Assembly (NCBI GenBank): GCA_027023145.1
Contig: JALVWV010000192.1
Span: 1-10,132, forward strand
Length of the DNA: 10,132 nucleotides
Source of the DNA: Campylobacteraceae bacterium
GTDB taxonomy: Bacteria > Campylobacterota > Campylobacteria > Campylobacterales > Sulfurovaceae
Direction of reading: 5' to 3'
Below the pieces are notes generated by a model. The model was not told the origin of the DNA. It saw only the letters and a program-made list of their open reading frames with translations, and did not search any database. The position numbers were made by a program, and so were the translations under genes. Of the stretch, positions 1 to 5,698 are shown one piece after another (position 1 is the first letter of the stretch; every line of letters starts with the position of its first letter).

Positions 1-1
1 C

Positions 2-112
2 GGCGCTTCGAGCGACAGGAGACACCATGCGCCCAATGATCACAATATTGAAAAACTGGTGGAGCGCAATAACACAAGGAGGCGGGACTTCAGTCCCGCA
101 GGGCAGGGCTAA
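2..112 (+). CDS. possible C-terminal end of an upstream gene, running into a REP-like repeat
   Basis: This is an open frame entering from the left edge and ending at TAA 110-112. It reads 36 residues, including a charged stretch DHNIEKLVERNN (about residues 13-24) that looks like ordinary protein. The last dozen residues are encoded by the palindromic repeat at 76-129, which supplies the stop codon. If real, an upstream gene had its C-terminus rewritten by the repeat, and the next gene would start later than position 27. Against this, the first part uses AGG and AGA, which are uncommon in the window's clear genes. No function can be assigned from so little sequence. Confidence 0.3.
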   Translation, partial: GASSDRRHHAPNDHNIEKLVERNNTRRRDFSPAGQG

Positions 113-1433
113 AGTCCTGCCCCCTGACAGAATAGTGCATATTGGATTGAACATTTTATTTTTGACAATGGGACTCACCGCCAGTCAAACCTGCGCCCAG
201 TGCCATCCCAAGGCTGCAACCAAATGTCGCCAAAGCCCCCACTACACCCTGACCAACGCGATCAACATCACCCGCAAGGTTTGGGGAATTTCCGACTCAA
301 ACGTCACCCTCCAGAGCCTCCCTCTCCCTAAAAAATCTGTCAACACTCCGGCCGATCTTGTCGATGATTTCCTCCGGCGCAAATGCCTTAAATGCCATGT
401 GTTCAACCGTAGCAGTGGAGAAAAAGGAATGAAACGCGGCACGGGGTGTCTGGCGTGCCATACCCCCCACCGCTCAAGCGGAAATTGTCAACGCACCCCG
501 GTCTCAACCCAGCGGTGCCAAAGCTGCCACAACAAGGGTTACATCGGCGGCGAATACGACGGCCGCTTCCCCAAAGACCACCACCGCAGCTACCGCGCCC
601 CGCTCACACCCGAAGGGCATTTCCCGCCACAGAAATACGGGATCGATTTTCACCACCTCAACGAAGACATTCATCACCAAAAAGGGTTCAGATGTGCCCA
701 GTGCCACACTGCCCAAACTTTGCGAGGAGAGGCCAAAGCCCGCTGTACCGATTGCCATAAGACTCCGTCACCGCAAAACCACCCCAACTACCATGCCCAC
801 ATCGCCTGCATCGCCTGCCACGCCTCCTGGGGCTACAGCGCGTATGAACTCTCCGTGTTTCGGGATGACACGCCCGACTACGCTCCGTGGAAAAATTTGA
901 CCGTACAGGAGGATGGCTACCTCACCCGCTTCCTCACCAGAGCCCTCAAATCCCCTCGGCCAATCCCCCCTCGGATGCCCGACTGGGTCGCACGCAAGAT
1001 GCGCCCCGGCCTCTGGTACAGCGGCTACCGCTACAAGCGGTGGGAAGATGTGGTGCTGGCCAACTACGACGACGGTCGTATCGGTCTGGTACGCCCCCTC
1101 TACCAATACCGCATTAGCTACCGCGACAGCAACGGCACAATGATCCTCGATGATGTCCATATCCAAAACGGCCACCCGATCGAAGCATGGCTCCCGTACG
1201 CCCCCCACACGATCACCCGCCGCGCCAAAAACTGCGAACAGTGCCACGCCAACCCTCTAATCCCCTCTCCTTACCAAAGTGATAATACTGTGCTGGGACT
1301 CAAGATCCCCCGGCACATGATCGAAGCATCGCCCTTGAGCAAGAAGCAACTCAAACGAATGCAATCAATTCAATACAAAAAAGAGAGGCTCAAGCGATTT
1401 ATCACCGCACCAACAAATAGTCTGAACTTTTGA
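27..1433 (+). CDS. exported octaheme c-type cytochrome, family uncertain
   Basis: Probably a periplasmic electron-transfer or redox-enzyme multiheme cytochrome. Counting from ATG 27 (468 residues), eight CXXCH heme-binding motifs begin at C56, C120, C141, C164, C223, C240, C261 and C403, with two further cysteines at C67 and C154. Hemes 1-7 are clustered; a heme-free stretch of about 138 residues with many aromatic residues precedes the eighth. A hydrophobic segment (residues 36-53) just before the first motif looks like an export signal. No CXXCK motif is present, so an ammonia-forming or hydroxylamine-oxidoreductase-type active site is not indicated. Octaheme tetrathionate reductase-like proteins are one possible relative. 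The start is uncertain: ATG 27 has a good AGGAGA (17-22), but residues about 17-35 are encoded by a REP-like repeat and the first residues use ATA codons. GTG 135 and ATG 168 would begin right at the hydrophobic segment but lack a clear ribosome site. Confidence 0.85.
   Translation: MRPMITILKNWWSAITQGGGTSVPQGRAKVLPPDRIVHIGLNILFLTMGLTASQTCAQCHPKAATKCRQSPHYTLTNAINITRKVWGISDSNVTLQSLPLPKKSVNTPADLVDDFLRRKCLKCHVFNRSSGEKGMKRGTGCLACHTPHRSSGNCQRTPVSTQRCQSCHNKGYIGGEYDGRFPKDHHRSYRAPLTPEGHFPPQKYGIDFHHLNEDIHHQKGFRCAQCHTAQTLRGEAKARCTDCHKTPSPQNHPNYHAHIACIACHASWGYSAYELSVFRDDTPDYAPWKNLTVQEDGYLTRFLTRALKSPRPIPPRMPDWVARKMRPGLWYSGYRYKRWEDVVLANYDDGRIGLVRPLYQYRISYRDSNGTMILDDVHIQNGHPIEAWLPYAPHTITRRAKNCEQCHANPLIPSPYQSDNTVLGLKIPRHMIEASPLSKKQLKRMQSIQYKKERLKRFITAPTNSLNF
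76..129 (+). repeat. REP-like double palindrome, copy 1 (inside cytochrome 5' end)
   Basis: Two adjacent hairpins. The first, 82-99, has GCGGGACT pairing with AGTCCCGC around a TC loop. The second, 101-122, has GGGCAGGGCT pairing with AGTCCTGCCC (one G-T pair) around AA. On the minus strand, positions 84-100 read TGCGGGACTGAAGTCCC, identical to 2258-2274 in the second copy, and are followed at the same offset by CTCCT. The other hairpin also corresponds, so this copy is the inverted counterpart of the one at 2204-2281. A strong AAGGAGG (76-82) at its left edge has no start codon at a suitable distance, which may mean a ribosome site was separated from its gene by insertion. Confidence 0.8.
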
Positions 1434-1453
1434 GAGAGCGGGATGAGATGTGT

Positions 1454-1480
1454 GTGGGTATTTGCCAGTAAACTACCCAC
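1454..1480 (+). terminator. hairpin downstream of the cytochrome gene, possible terminator
   Basis: GTGGGTA (1454-1460) pairs perfectly with TACCCAC (1474-1480) around a 13-base loop, 20 bases after the cytochrome stop. There is no strong T-run after it, so it is a weak candidate for an intrinsic terminator and may only stabilise the transcript 3' end. Confidence 0.3.
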
Positions 1481-1531
1481 TGTCCAACTTTGTCTCAATA
1501 TCATGTTTTCGTACCTTTTACCAAAACGTGG

Positions 1532-1537
1532 TACAAT
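1532..1537 (+). promoter_or_regulatory. probable -10 box (TACAAT) of folE
   Basis: TACAAT lies 26 bases before the folE start, followed by an A-rich stretch and AAGG (1551-1554), a ribosome site 9 bases before ATG 1564. No good -35 is visible, which is common for vegetative promoters of Campylobacterota. The rest of the 1434-1563 gap holds only the hairpin at 1454-1480. Confidence 0.5.
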
Positions 1538-1563
1538 GCGAAAAAACCTGAAGGCACTGACCC

Positions 1564-2151
1564 ATGAGCCATTCCGATAGCAATAAAATCCTCGAAGAAG
1601 CTGTCCGCACTGTCCTGACTGAGCTGGGAGAAGATCCTGAGCGGGAGGGGCTCCTCAAGACTCCTCATCGCGTCGCCAAAGCATTGCAGTTTCTCACTGA
1701 GGGTTACCATCAAGATCCCAAAGCGATCCTCAATCAGGCTCTCTTTACCTCCAGCAATGATGAGATGGTGTTGGTGCGGGATATTGAATTTTACTCCACG
1801 TGCGAACACCACATGCTCCCCATCATCGGTCGGGCGCACGTAGCCTACATCCCCGATGGCAAAGTGGTTGGCCTCTCCAAGATCCCCCGCATTGTCAACG
1901 TTTTCGCCCGTCGTTTACAGATCCAGGAGCAGATGACCGAGCAGATCGCCGATGCGATCAGCGAGACGATCCAGCCCAAAGGGGTCGCCGTGGTCGTCCA
2001 TGCCCGCCACATGTGCATGGAGATGCGCGGGGTCGAGAAGATCAACTCCACCACTGTCAGCTCTGCCTTACGCGGACTGTTCAAAAGCGATCAGCGCACC
2101 CGGAATGAATTTTACAACCTCATCAACACCCCTGCCCCTTCCAACTTCTAG
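1564..2151 (+). CDS. folE: GTP cyclohydrolase I, type FolE
   Basis: Converts GTP to 7,8-dihydroneopterin triphosphate, the entry step to tetrahydrofolate and, in many bacteria, queuosine. The protein is 195 residues, normal for a bacterial FolE. The zinc site is complete: C80 and H83 in STCEHHMLP, and C151 in RHMCMEMRG, with the 71-residue spacing known from the E. coli enzyme (C110/C181). H82 and H149 match the other conserved active-site histidines. RGVEKINSTT (155-164) and the end segment LRGLFKSDQRTRNEF are typical of the family. The gene seems monocistronic, with its own TACAAT promoter and AAGG ribosome site; the next plus-strand gene is about 250 bases away behind a repeat. No sign of truncation. 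Confidence 0.97.
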   Translation: MSHSDSNKILEEAVRTVLTELGEDPEREGLLKTPHRVAKALQFLTEGYHQDPKAILNQALFTSSNDEMVLVRDIEFYSTCEHHMLPIIGRAHVAYIPDGKVVGLSKIPRIVNVFARRLQIQEQMTEQIADAISETIQPKGVAVVVHARHMCMEMRGVEKINSTTVSSALRGLFKSDQRTRNEFYNLINTPAPSNF

Positions 2152-2203
2152 CTGACCCCTTTGAATCATTACTTTTAGACGGTGAAGGTAACTTACGTTT
2201 TAT

Positions 2204-2281
2204 AGGAGCAGGGGCTTTAGCTCCGTCATGATGATCTCATTTAATGGAACTTCGTTATGCGGGACTGAAGTCCCTACTCCT
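2204..2281 (+). repeat. REP-like double palindrome, copy 2 (folE to nifS-like gap)
   Basis: Two hairpins, GGGGCT/AGCTCC (2211-2224, one G-T pair) and GGGACT/AGTCCC (2261-2274), lie about 36 bases apart. Both are enclosed by an outer pair, AGGAG (2204-2208) with CTCCT (2277-2281), so the element can fold into a cloverleaf-like structure. Segment 2258-2274 is identical to the reverse complement of 84-100, and CTCCT follows at the same offset in both. This paired-palindrome layout resembles BIME/REP elements mobilised in trans by RAYT (IS200-like) transposases; no transposase is in the window. Confidence 0.8.
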
Positions 2282-2364
2282 GAATAATGCATACCGGACT
2301 TTCGGAACACGCTTCTTTGAATTTTACCCGCCGTTAAGCCTCAGTGGGGTATTATCCGAAATCC

Positions 2365-2377
2365 GACTAAAATAGTC
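2365..2377. promoter_or_regulatory. IscR-type (Rrf2 family) operator core upstream of the nifS-like gene
   Basis: GACTAAAATAGTC is an inverted repeat (GACTA-AAA-TAGTC) that fits the core of the published type 1 IscR motif, GACTRWWWYAGTC, at every position. The outer parts of the 25-base motif match only partly: 4 of 6 bases on the left and 3 of 6 on the right. It ends 3 bases before a TATAAT box and 23 bases before the NifS-like start codon, a placement suited to repression. A regulator that senses Fe-S status is inferred; none is encoded in the window. Confidence 0.6.
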
Positions 2378-2380
2378 TTA

Positions 2381-2386
2381 TATAAT
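2381..2386 (+). promoter_or_regulatory. TATAAT box before the nifS/nifU-like operon
   Basis: Perfect TATAAT, followed directly by AAGGAG (2390-2395) and ATG 2401. If this is the -10, transcription would begin around 2393 and cut into the ribosome site, giving an almost leaderless message. A second candidate, TATTAT (2350-2355), would give a normal leader and place the operator core just after the transcription start. I cannot choose between them. Confidence 0.45.
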
Positions 2387-2400
2387 ATGAAGGAGTCTGG

Positions 2401-3588
2401 ATGCCCATTTATCTCGACAACAACCACCTCACCCGCCCCGACGAACAAGTCGTCGAAGCGATGAAGCCCTTTTTGGGAGCCAACTTTCACGATCCGCTGG
2501 CTCCCTACACCCAGGCCAACCTCTCCCGCCGTGCCTACGGCGATGCGATGGCCAAACTCTACGCCGGTATCCATGCCGATAAAAAAGATGACATCATCAT
2601 CACTTCCGGCGATACCGAGAGCAACACGTGGCTCTTTAATAGCCTCTACATCCACAAGATCCTCACCGGGAAAGGGGGCGCGATCATCATCTCCGAACGC
2701 GCCCCGGCCTCCATCGCCTCCATGTGCGCCTACCTCGAGAAGCAGGGCGCCAAAGTCTTCCGTCTCGGGGTCAATAATGATGGCGTCATCGATCCACAGG
2801 ATCTGCTCGACTACATCACCCCCCGTACGGCACTGGTGAGCATCGAAATGGTCGATGAGGAGAGCGGTGCGATCCAGCCGATCGAAGAGATCGCCGAGAT
2901 CTGTGCGCAGTATGAGGTGCCGTTTCACACCGATGCGACCCAAGCCATCGGCAAAATCCCGGTCGATGTGCAGCGGGCACCCATCACCTACATGACCTTC
3001 TCAGCACACACGTTCCATGGTCCTACGGGTGTCGGGGCTCTGTATATCCGCAACGGCGCCAAACTTGAGCCGATGTTGATGGGAAGCCAGACACAGATGG
3101 GCGGTCAGCGTGCTGGTGTGCTCAATCTCGCCGGGATCGTCGGGATGGGCAAAGCAATGGAGCTCGCCGTCGATGCTCTTGAGTATGATGTCGAGGATAT
3201 GCGGGAAGTCCGCGATGCGCTCGAAGAGAAAGTCCGCGCGATCCCCGATGTGCAGATCATCACCCCCTGGTCGCTGCGGGTGCCCAATACTCTTACCTTT
3301 GCTGTCCGAGGAGTTTCGGCTGCCGCTTTGCTGCTGGAGCTCAACCGCTCCGCCATCGCCGCCACCTCTGCGACCCTCTATCCGCAGGGGAACTGGGAGC
3401 ACACACCGCTGATCGATGCCATCGGAGCTGATCCTGCGCTGCGCCACACCGTCATCACGCTGGCACTGAGCCGGATGAATACCGAAGAGGAGATTGAAGA
3501 GATCGTCCAAGCACTCGAGGAGAGCATCGCACTGCTGCGGGACGAGTCTCCCGCCTACCCTGAAACGAAAACCGAGGAGCAAGCATGA
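2401..3588 (+). CDS. NifS-like cysteine desulfurase homologue lacking PLP lysine and catalytic cysteine
   Basis: NifS/IscS enzymes use PLP and an active-site cysteine to move sulfur from L-cysteine to Fe-S scaffolds. This 395-residue protein is collinear with the family: YLDNNHLTR (4-12), TSGDTESN (68-75), FHTDATQAIGK (175-185), SAHTFHGPTG (201-210) and QRAG (236-239). D178, Q181 and H203 of the cofactor pocket remain. The PLP lysine of the S-(G/A)-H-K signature is T204, and the lysine of GPKG is T209. The persulfide cysteine of SSGSAC aligns without gaps to Y327. The EH(P/K) histidine near 102 is absent and the NNE motif is DEE (152-154). The only cysteines are C109 and C168. Classical desulfurase activity is therefore not expected. 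The frame is intact, and the start has AAGGAG 5 bases upstream. It overlaps the NifU-like gene by ATGA. I infer a pseudoenzyme, perhaps a NifU partner or regulator. Confidence 0.9.
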   Translation: MPIYLDNNHLTRPDEQVVEAMKPFLGANFHDPLAPYTQANLSRRAYGDAMAKLYAGIHADKKDDIIITSGDTESNTWLFNSLYIHKILTGKGGAIIISERAPASIASMCAYLEKQGAKVFRLGVNNDGVIDPQDLLDYITPRTALVSIEMVDEESGAIQPIEEIAEICAQYEVPFHTDATQAIGKIPVDVQRAPITYMTFSAHTFHGPTGVGALYIRNGAKLEPMLMGSQTQMGGQRAGVLNLAGIVGMGKAMELAVDALEYDVEDMREVRDALEEKVRAIPDVQIITPWSLRVPNTLTFAVRGVSAAALLLELNRSAIAATSATLYPQGNWEHTPLIDAIGADPALRHTVITLALSRMNTEEEIEEIVQALEESIALLRDESPAYPETKTEEQA

Positions 3589-4523
3589 GCCAGGCACAAC
3601 TGCTGGGCAGCGCCCACTGGGATGATTATGGATTCAAAGTTCAGAGCATGATCAAAAAGCCGATCAATTACGGCGCAATCGACGAAGACGAAGCCAAACA
3701 ACTCGGAGGCGATCTGTTCGTCTACCGCTGGGGGAGTGCTGAGACGTCGGAAATGATCGCCCTCTACTGGGTCGTCGAAGCGGCCACCGGGACGATCAAG
3801 ATGAGCCGGTTTGAACTGTTTGGCTCACCCGTCGCCCGTGCGGCCAACGACATGCTCTGCATGCTCTCGCGCAATAAAAAAGTCGAAGAGATCCCCGAGA
3901 TCACCTATAAATCACTCGAATATTTCCTCCGTGACAACCCCACTACCGAGGCACTCCCGGAAGTCAAACAATACACCATCACCCACGCCATGACCGCCGC
4001 AGCCGAAGCGGCCGATGCGTATCTGGGCAACAAGCCCGACGAAGAGGGCGAAGCCGTCATCTGCACCGATGCCGGCATCAAACGCAAAACGATCGAGCAG
4101 GTCATCCGCCTGCACGATCTGACGGACGTCCGGCAAATCACCCACTATACCAAAGCCGGTGCCTTTGACCACAGCTGTACCGAAAAATTAGGGGATATTT
4201 TGCGTGTAGTACGTGCCAAGATGGCCGAAGAAGCCGCCACCGTTGAAGTGCCCGACGATACGCCGTTTACCCAGATGACCAGCGAACAGCAACTGGCCAA
4301 GATCAACACCGTTATCGACGAACACATCCGCCACTTCCTCGTGATGGACGGCGGAGACATGGAGATTGTTGACATCAAACAAAACGGTGAACACACCGAT
4401 CTGTATATCCGCTATCTTGGAGCCTGCAACGGGTGTGCCAGTGCGAGTACTGGCACCCTCTTTGCGATCGAGAATGCGCTGAAGACGCATCTGGATAAGA
4501 ACATTCGGGTGCTGCCGTTGTAG
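3585..4523 (+). CDS. NifU-like protein with lost scaffold cysteines but intact C-terminal Nfu domain
   Basis: Standard NifU has an IscU-type scaffold, a central [2Fe-2S] domain and a C-terminal Nfu domain. All three regions are present in these 312 residues. In the scaffold part (about 5-150) the three cluster cysteines align to T54, S81 and T131, and the usual Asp of ACGD is E56. The central part (about 155-205) keeps C160 and C198, but the other two cysteines are D162 and D195. The Nfu part (about 233-312) keeps MDGGDMEIV and the CNGC pair C281/C284. C92 is the only other cysteine. The first domain cannot hold a cluster in the known way; the last could still carry one as a dimer. The C-X-D and D-X2-C residues could form a different metal site, which is speculation. 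GAGGAG (3574-3579) precedes ATG 3585, which overlaps the preceding stop, so the two proteins are probably made together. Confidence 0.9.
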   Translation: MSQAQLLGSAHWDDYGFKVQSMIKKPINYGAIDEDEAKQLGGDLFVYRWGSAETSEMIALYWVVEAATGTIKMSRFELFGSPVARAANDMLCMLSRNKKVEEIPEITYKSLEYFLRDNPTTEALPEVKQYTITHAMTAAAEAADAYLGNKPDEEGEAVICTDAGIKRKTIEQVIRLHDLTDVRQITHYTKAGAFDHSCTEKLGDILRVVRAKMAEEAATVEVPDDTPFTQMTSEQQLAKINTVIDEHIRHFLVMDGGDMEIVDIKQNGEHTDLYIRYLGACNGCASASTGTLFAIENALKTHLDKNIRVLPL

Positions 4524-4524
4524 C

Positions 4525-4609
4525 GTGTTACGTATTAAGTGTTACGCGTTATGTCGTAAATTTTACGCGGGGGGGGTAACACCCCGACTTGCGTAACGCG
4601 TAACGCGCC
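4525..4609. repeat. heptamer-built inverted repeat between convergent genes
   Basis: The left arm is a run of 7-base units: GTGTTAC, GTATTAA, GTGTTAC, GCGTTAT, GTCGTAA, ATTTTAC (4525-4566). The right arm has GCGTAAC twice (4591-4604). GTTACGCGTTATG (4541-4553) pairs with CGTAACGCGTAAC (4592-4604) over 13 positions with one G-T pair. Inside the loop is a G8 run (4569-4576) that can pair with CCCC (4582-4585). It lies just after the NifU-like stop and before the ppk2 end, so it may serve as a two-way terminator, though there is no T-run on either strand. Confidence 0.6.
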
Positions 4610-4631
4610 AAATACAATGCCTACCGAAATT

Positions 4632-4659
4632 CCTCACTCCTCACTCCTCACTCCTAATC
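4632..4659. repeat. heptamer tandem repeat CCTCACT
   Basis: CCTCACT occurs three times without error (4632-4652), followed by a degenerate unit CCTAATC (4653-4659). The array ends 4 bases from the ppk2 stop codon. The minus-strand unit AGTGAGG can be phased as GTGAGGA, which resembles the units of the other two arrays around ppk2. Confidence 0.75.
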
Positions 4660-4663
4660 AAAT

Positions 4664-5560
4664 TTACTCTCCCACAATCTGAAATTTAAATTTCTTCTCC
4701 ATCGCAATCGCCTCATCGCGCCCATAGACGATAATGTCCCGATCCACTTCGATCTTTTTGGGGTCGATTTTGTCGGGATAATCTACGAAGTTGAGGATAT
4801 GTTTGATGGTGTTGATACGGGCTTTTTTCTTGTTGTCGGACTTGACGATCGTCCAGGGGGCTTTGGAGGTGTGGGTGGAGCTGAGCATCATGAATTTGGC
4901 CAGCGTATACTCGTCCCAGAGGCGCTGGGATTCTTTGTCGACCGGGGAGAGTTTGTACTGCTTGAGAGGATCGGTCTCCCGTGATTTAAACCGGCGTGCT
5001 TGCTCGGCCTTGGAGACCGAGAAGTAGAATTTGAACAGCTGAATCCCCTCATCGACGAGCATCTGTTCAAACTCCGGAGCATCTTTGAGAAACTTATGAT
5101 GCTGCCGCTCGGTGCAGAATCCCATTACTGGCTCCACCATTGCACGGTTGTACCAGCTCCGATCAAAGAGAACAATCTCTCCGGCGCTGGGCAGGTGCTT
5201 GGCATAACGCTGGAAATACCACTGGGTCGCCTCTTCATCAGTCGGCTTCTCGAGGGCGACGACGCGGGCACCCCGAGGATTGAGATGCTCAGTGATCCGC
5301 TTGATCGTCCCCCCTTTGCCTGCGGCATCTCGCCCCTCGAAAATCATCAGGATCTTGAGCCCTTTGTCTTTGACGTGGTTTTGGAATTTGAGTAGCTCGA
5401 CCTGAAGTTTCCTTAGCTCTTTTTCATACGCCAGCGTCTCTTTCTTGACCCAGATCTGCACTTTACCAGTACGGTTTTTTGCGGTTGCCTTCCGGGCGGG
5501 CGCTGCCTGCTTTTTCTCTTTTTTCCCGATTTTCTTTTTGGTGCTGCTTTTTTCTGCCAT
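4664..5560 (-). CDS. ppk2: polyphosphate kinase 2 (PPK2 family)
   Basis: PPK2 enzymes transfer phosphate between polyphosphate and nucleotides, usually using polyphosphate to make GTP, ATP or other NTPs/NDPs in the cytoplasm. The protein is 298 residues, the size of one-domain PPK2. It has a Walker A loop FEGRDAAGKGG (74-84, K82), a Walker B region LFDRSWYNRA (131-140, D133 and R134), and the lid helix KAEQARRFKSR (184-194). The first 35 residues are very rich in Lys and Ala and probably flexible; they could bind polyphosphate or nucleic acid. Whether it prefers ADP, GDP or AMP cannot be told by eye. A strong AAGGAGAGG (minus strand, 5565-5573) precedes the start, and a TATAAT box lies further up. 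It is transcribed alone, with repeat arrays on both sides. Confidence 0.95.
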   Translation of the reverse strand: MAEKSSTKKKIGKKEKKQAAPARKATAKNRTGKVQIWVKKETLAYEKELRKLQVELLKFQNHVKDKGLKILMIFEGRDAAGKGGTIKRITEHLNPRGARVVALEKPTDEEATQWYFQRYAKHLPSAGEIVLFDRSWYNRAMVEPVMGFCTERQHHKFLKDAPEFEQMLVDEGIQLFKFYFSVSKAEQARRFKSRETDPLKQYKLSPVDKESQRLWDEYTLAKFMMLSSTHTSKAPWTIVKSDNKKKARINTIKHILNFVDYPDKIDPKKIEVDRDIIVYGRDEAIAMEKKFKFQIVGE

Positions 5561-5590
5561 GATACCTCTCCTTGTCCTGTAAATTTACTG

Positions 5591-5596
5591 ATTATA
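5591..5596 (-). promoter_or_regulatory. probable -10 box (TATAAT) of ppk2
   Basis: On the minus strand, TATAAT lies 30 bases before the ppk2 start codon. A weak -35 such as TTCTCT stands about 16 bases further upstream. The position fits a short leader that includes the AAGGAGAGG ribosome site. Confidence 0.55.
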
Positions 5597-5633
5597 CTCC
5601 GATGCGGTTAAAAGAGAATAGAGGTTATGAGAA

Positions 5634-5661
5634 AATGAAAGATGAAAAGTGAAAAATGAAA
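5634..5661. repeat. heptamer tandem repeat (RRTGAAA) between ppk2 and prfA
   Basis: There are four consecutive 7-base units, AATGAAA, GATGAAA, AGTGAAA and AATGAAA, followed by ATAAAGA. The array lies upstream of the ppk2 promoter and after prfA. The gap 5662-5698 also holds a small GCCGA/CCGGC inverted repeat (5677-5691) just past the prfA stop. Read on the minus strand, the T-rich array follows it, so the two together might act as a weak prfA terminator. Confidence 0.7.
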
Positions 5662-5698
5662 ATAAAGAGGCAGGAAGCCGATTAGACCGGCACGGCCA

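Noticed and set aside
768..1247. 159-residue minus-strand frame opposite the cytochrome gene
   Set aside because: It runs through the cytochrome coding region, which has eight CXXCH motifs in frame; no support for coding on the other strand.
1434..2400. tRNA or other structured RNA genes in the gaps around folE
   Set aside because: The only structures seen are the terminator-like hairpin and the REP-like cloverleaf; no tRNA T-loop or acceptor pairing was found by eye.
2341..3597. Minus-strand open frames of about 200 residues opposite the NifS-like gene
   Set aside because: The plus-strand product matches NifS over its whole length; the minus frames have no recognisable family feature.
2401..4523. 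The nifS/nifU-like genes as pseudogenes or sequencing artefacts
   Set aside because: Neither frame has a stop or frameshift, family landmarks are collinear, the start sites are well formed and the stop/start overlap is kept. Several independent active-site changes in both genes are not explained by base-calling errors.
4525..4659. CRISPR array
   Set aside because: The units are 7 bases and directly adjacent, with no spacers of 26-40 bases; no cas gene is present.
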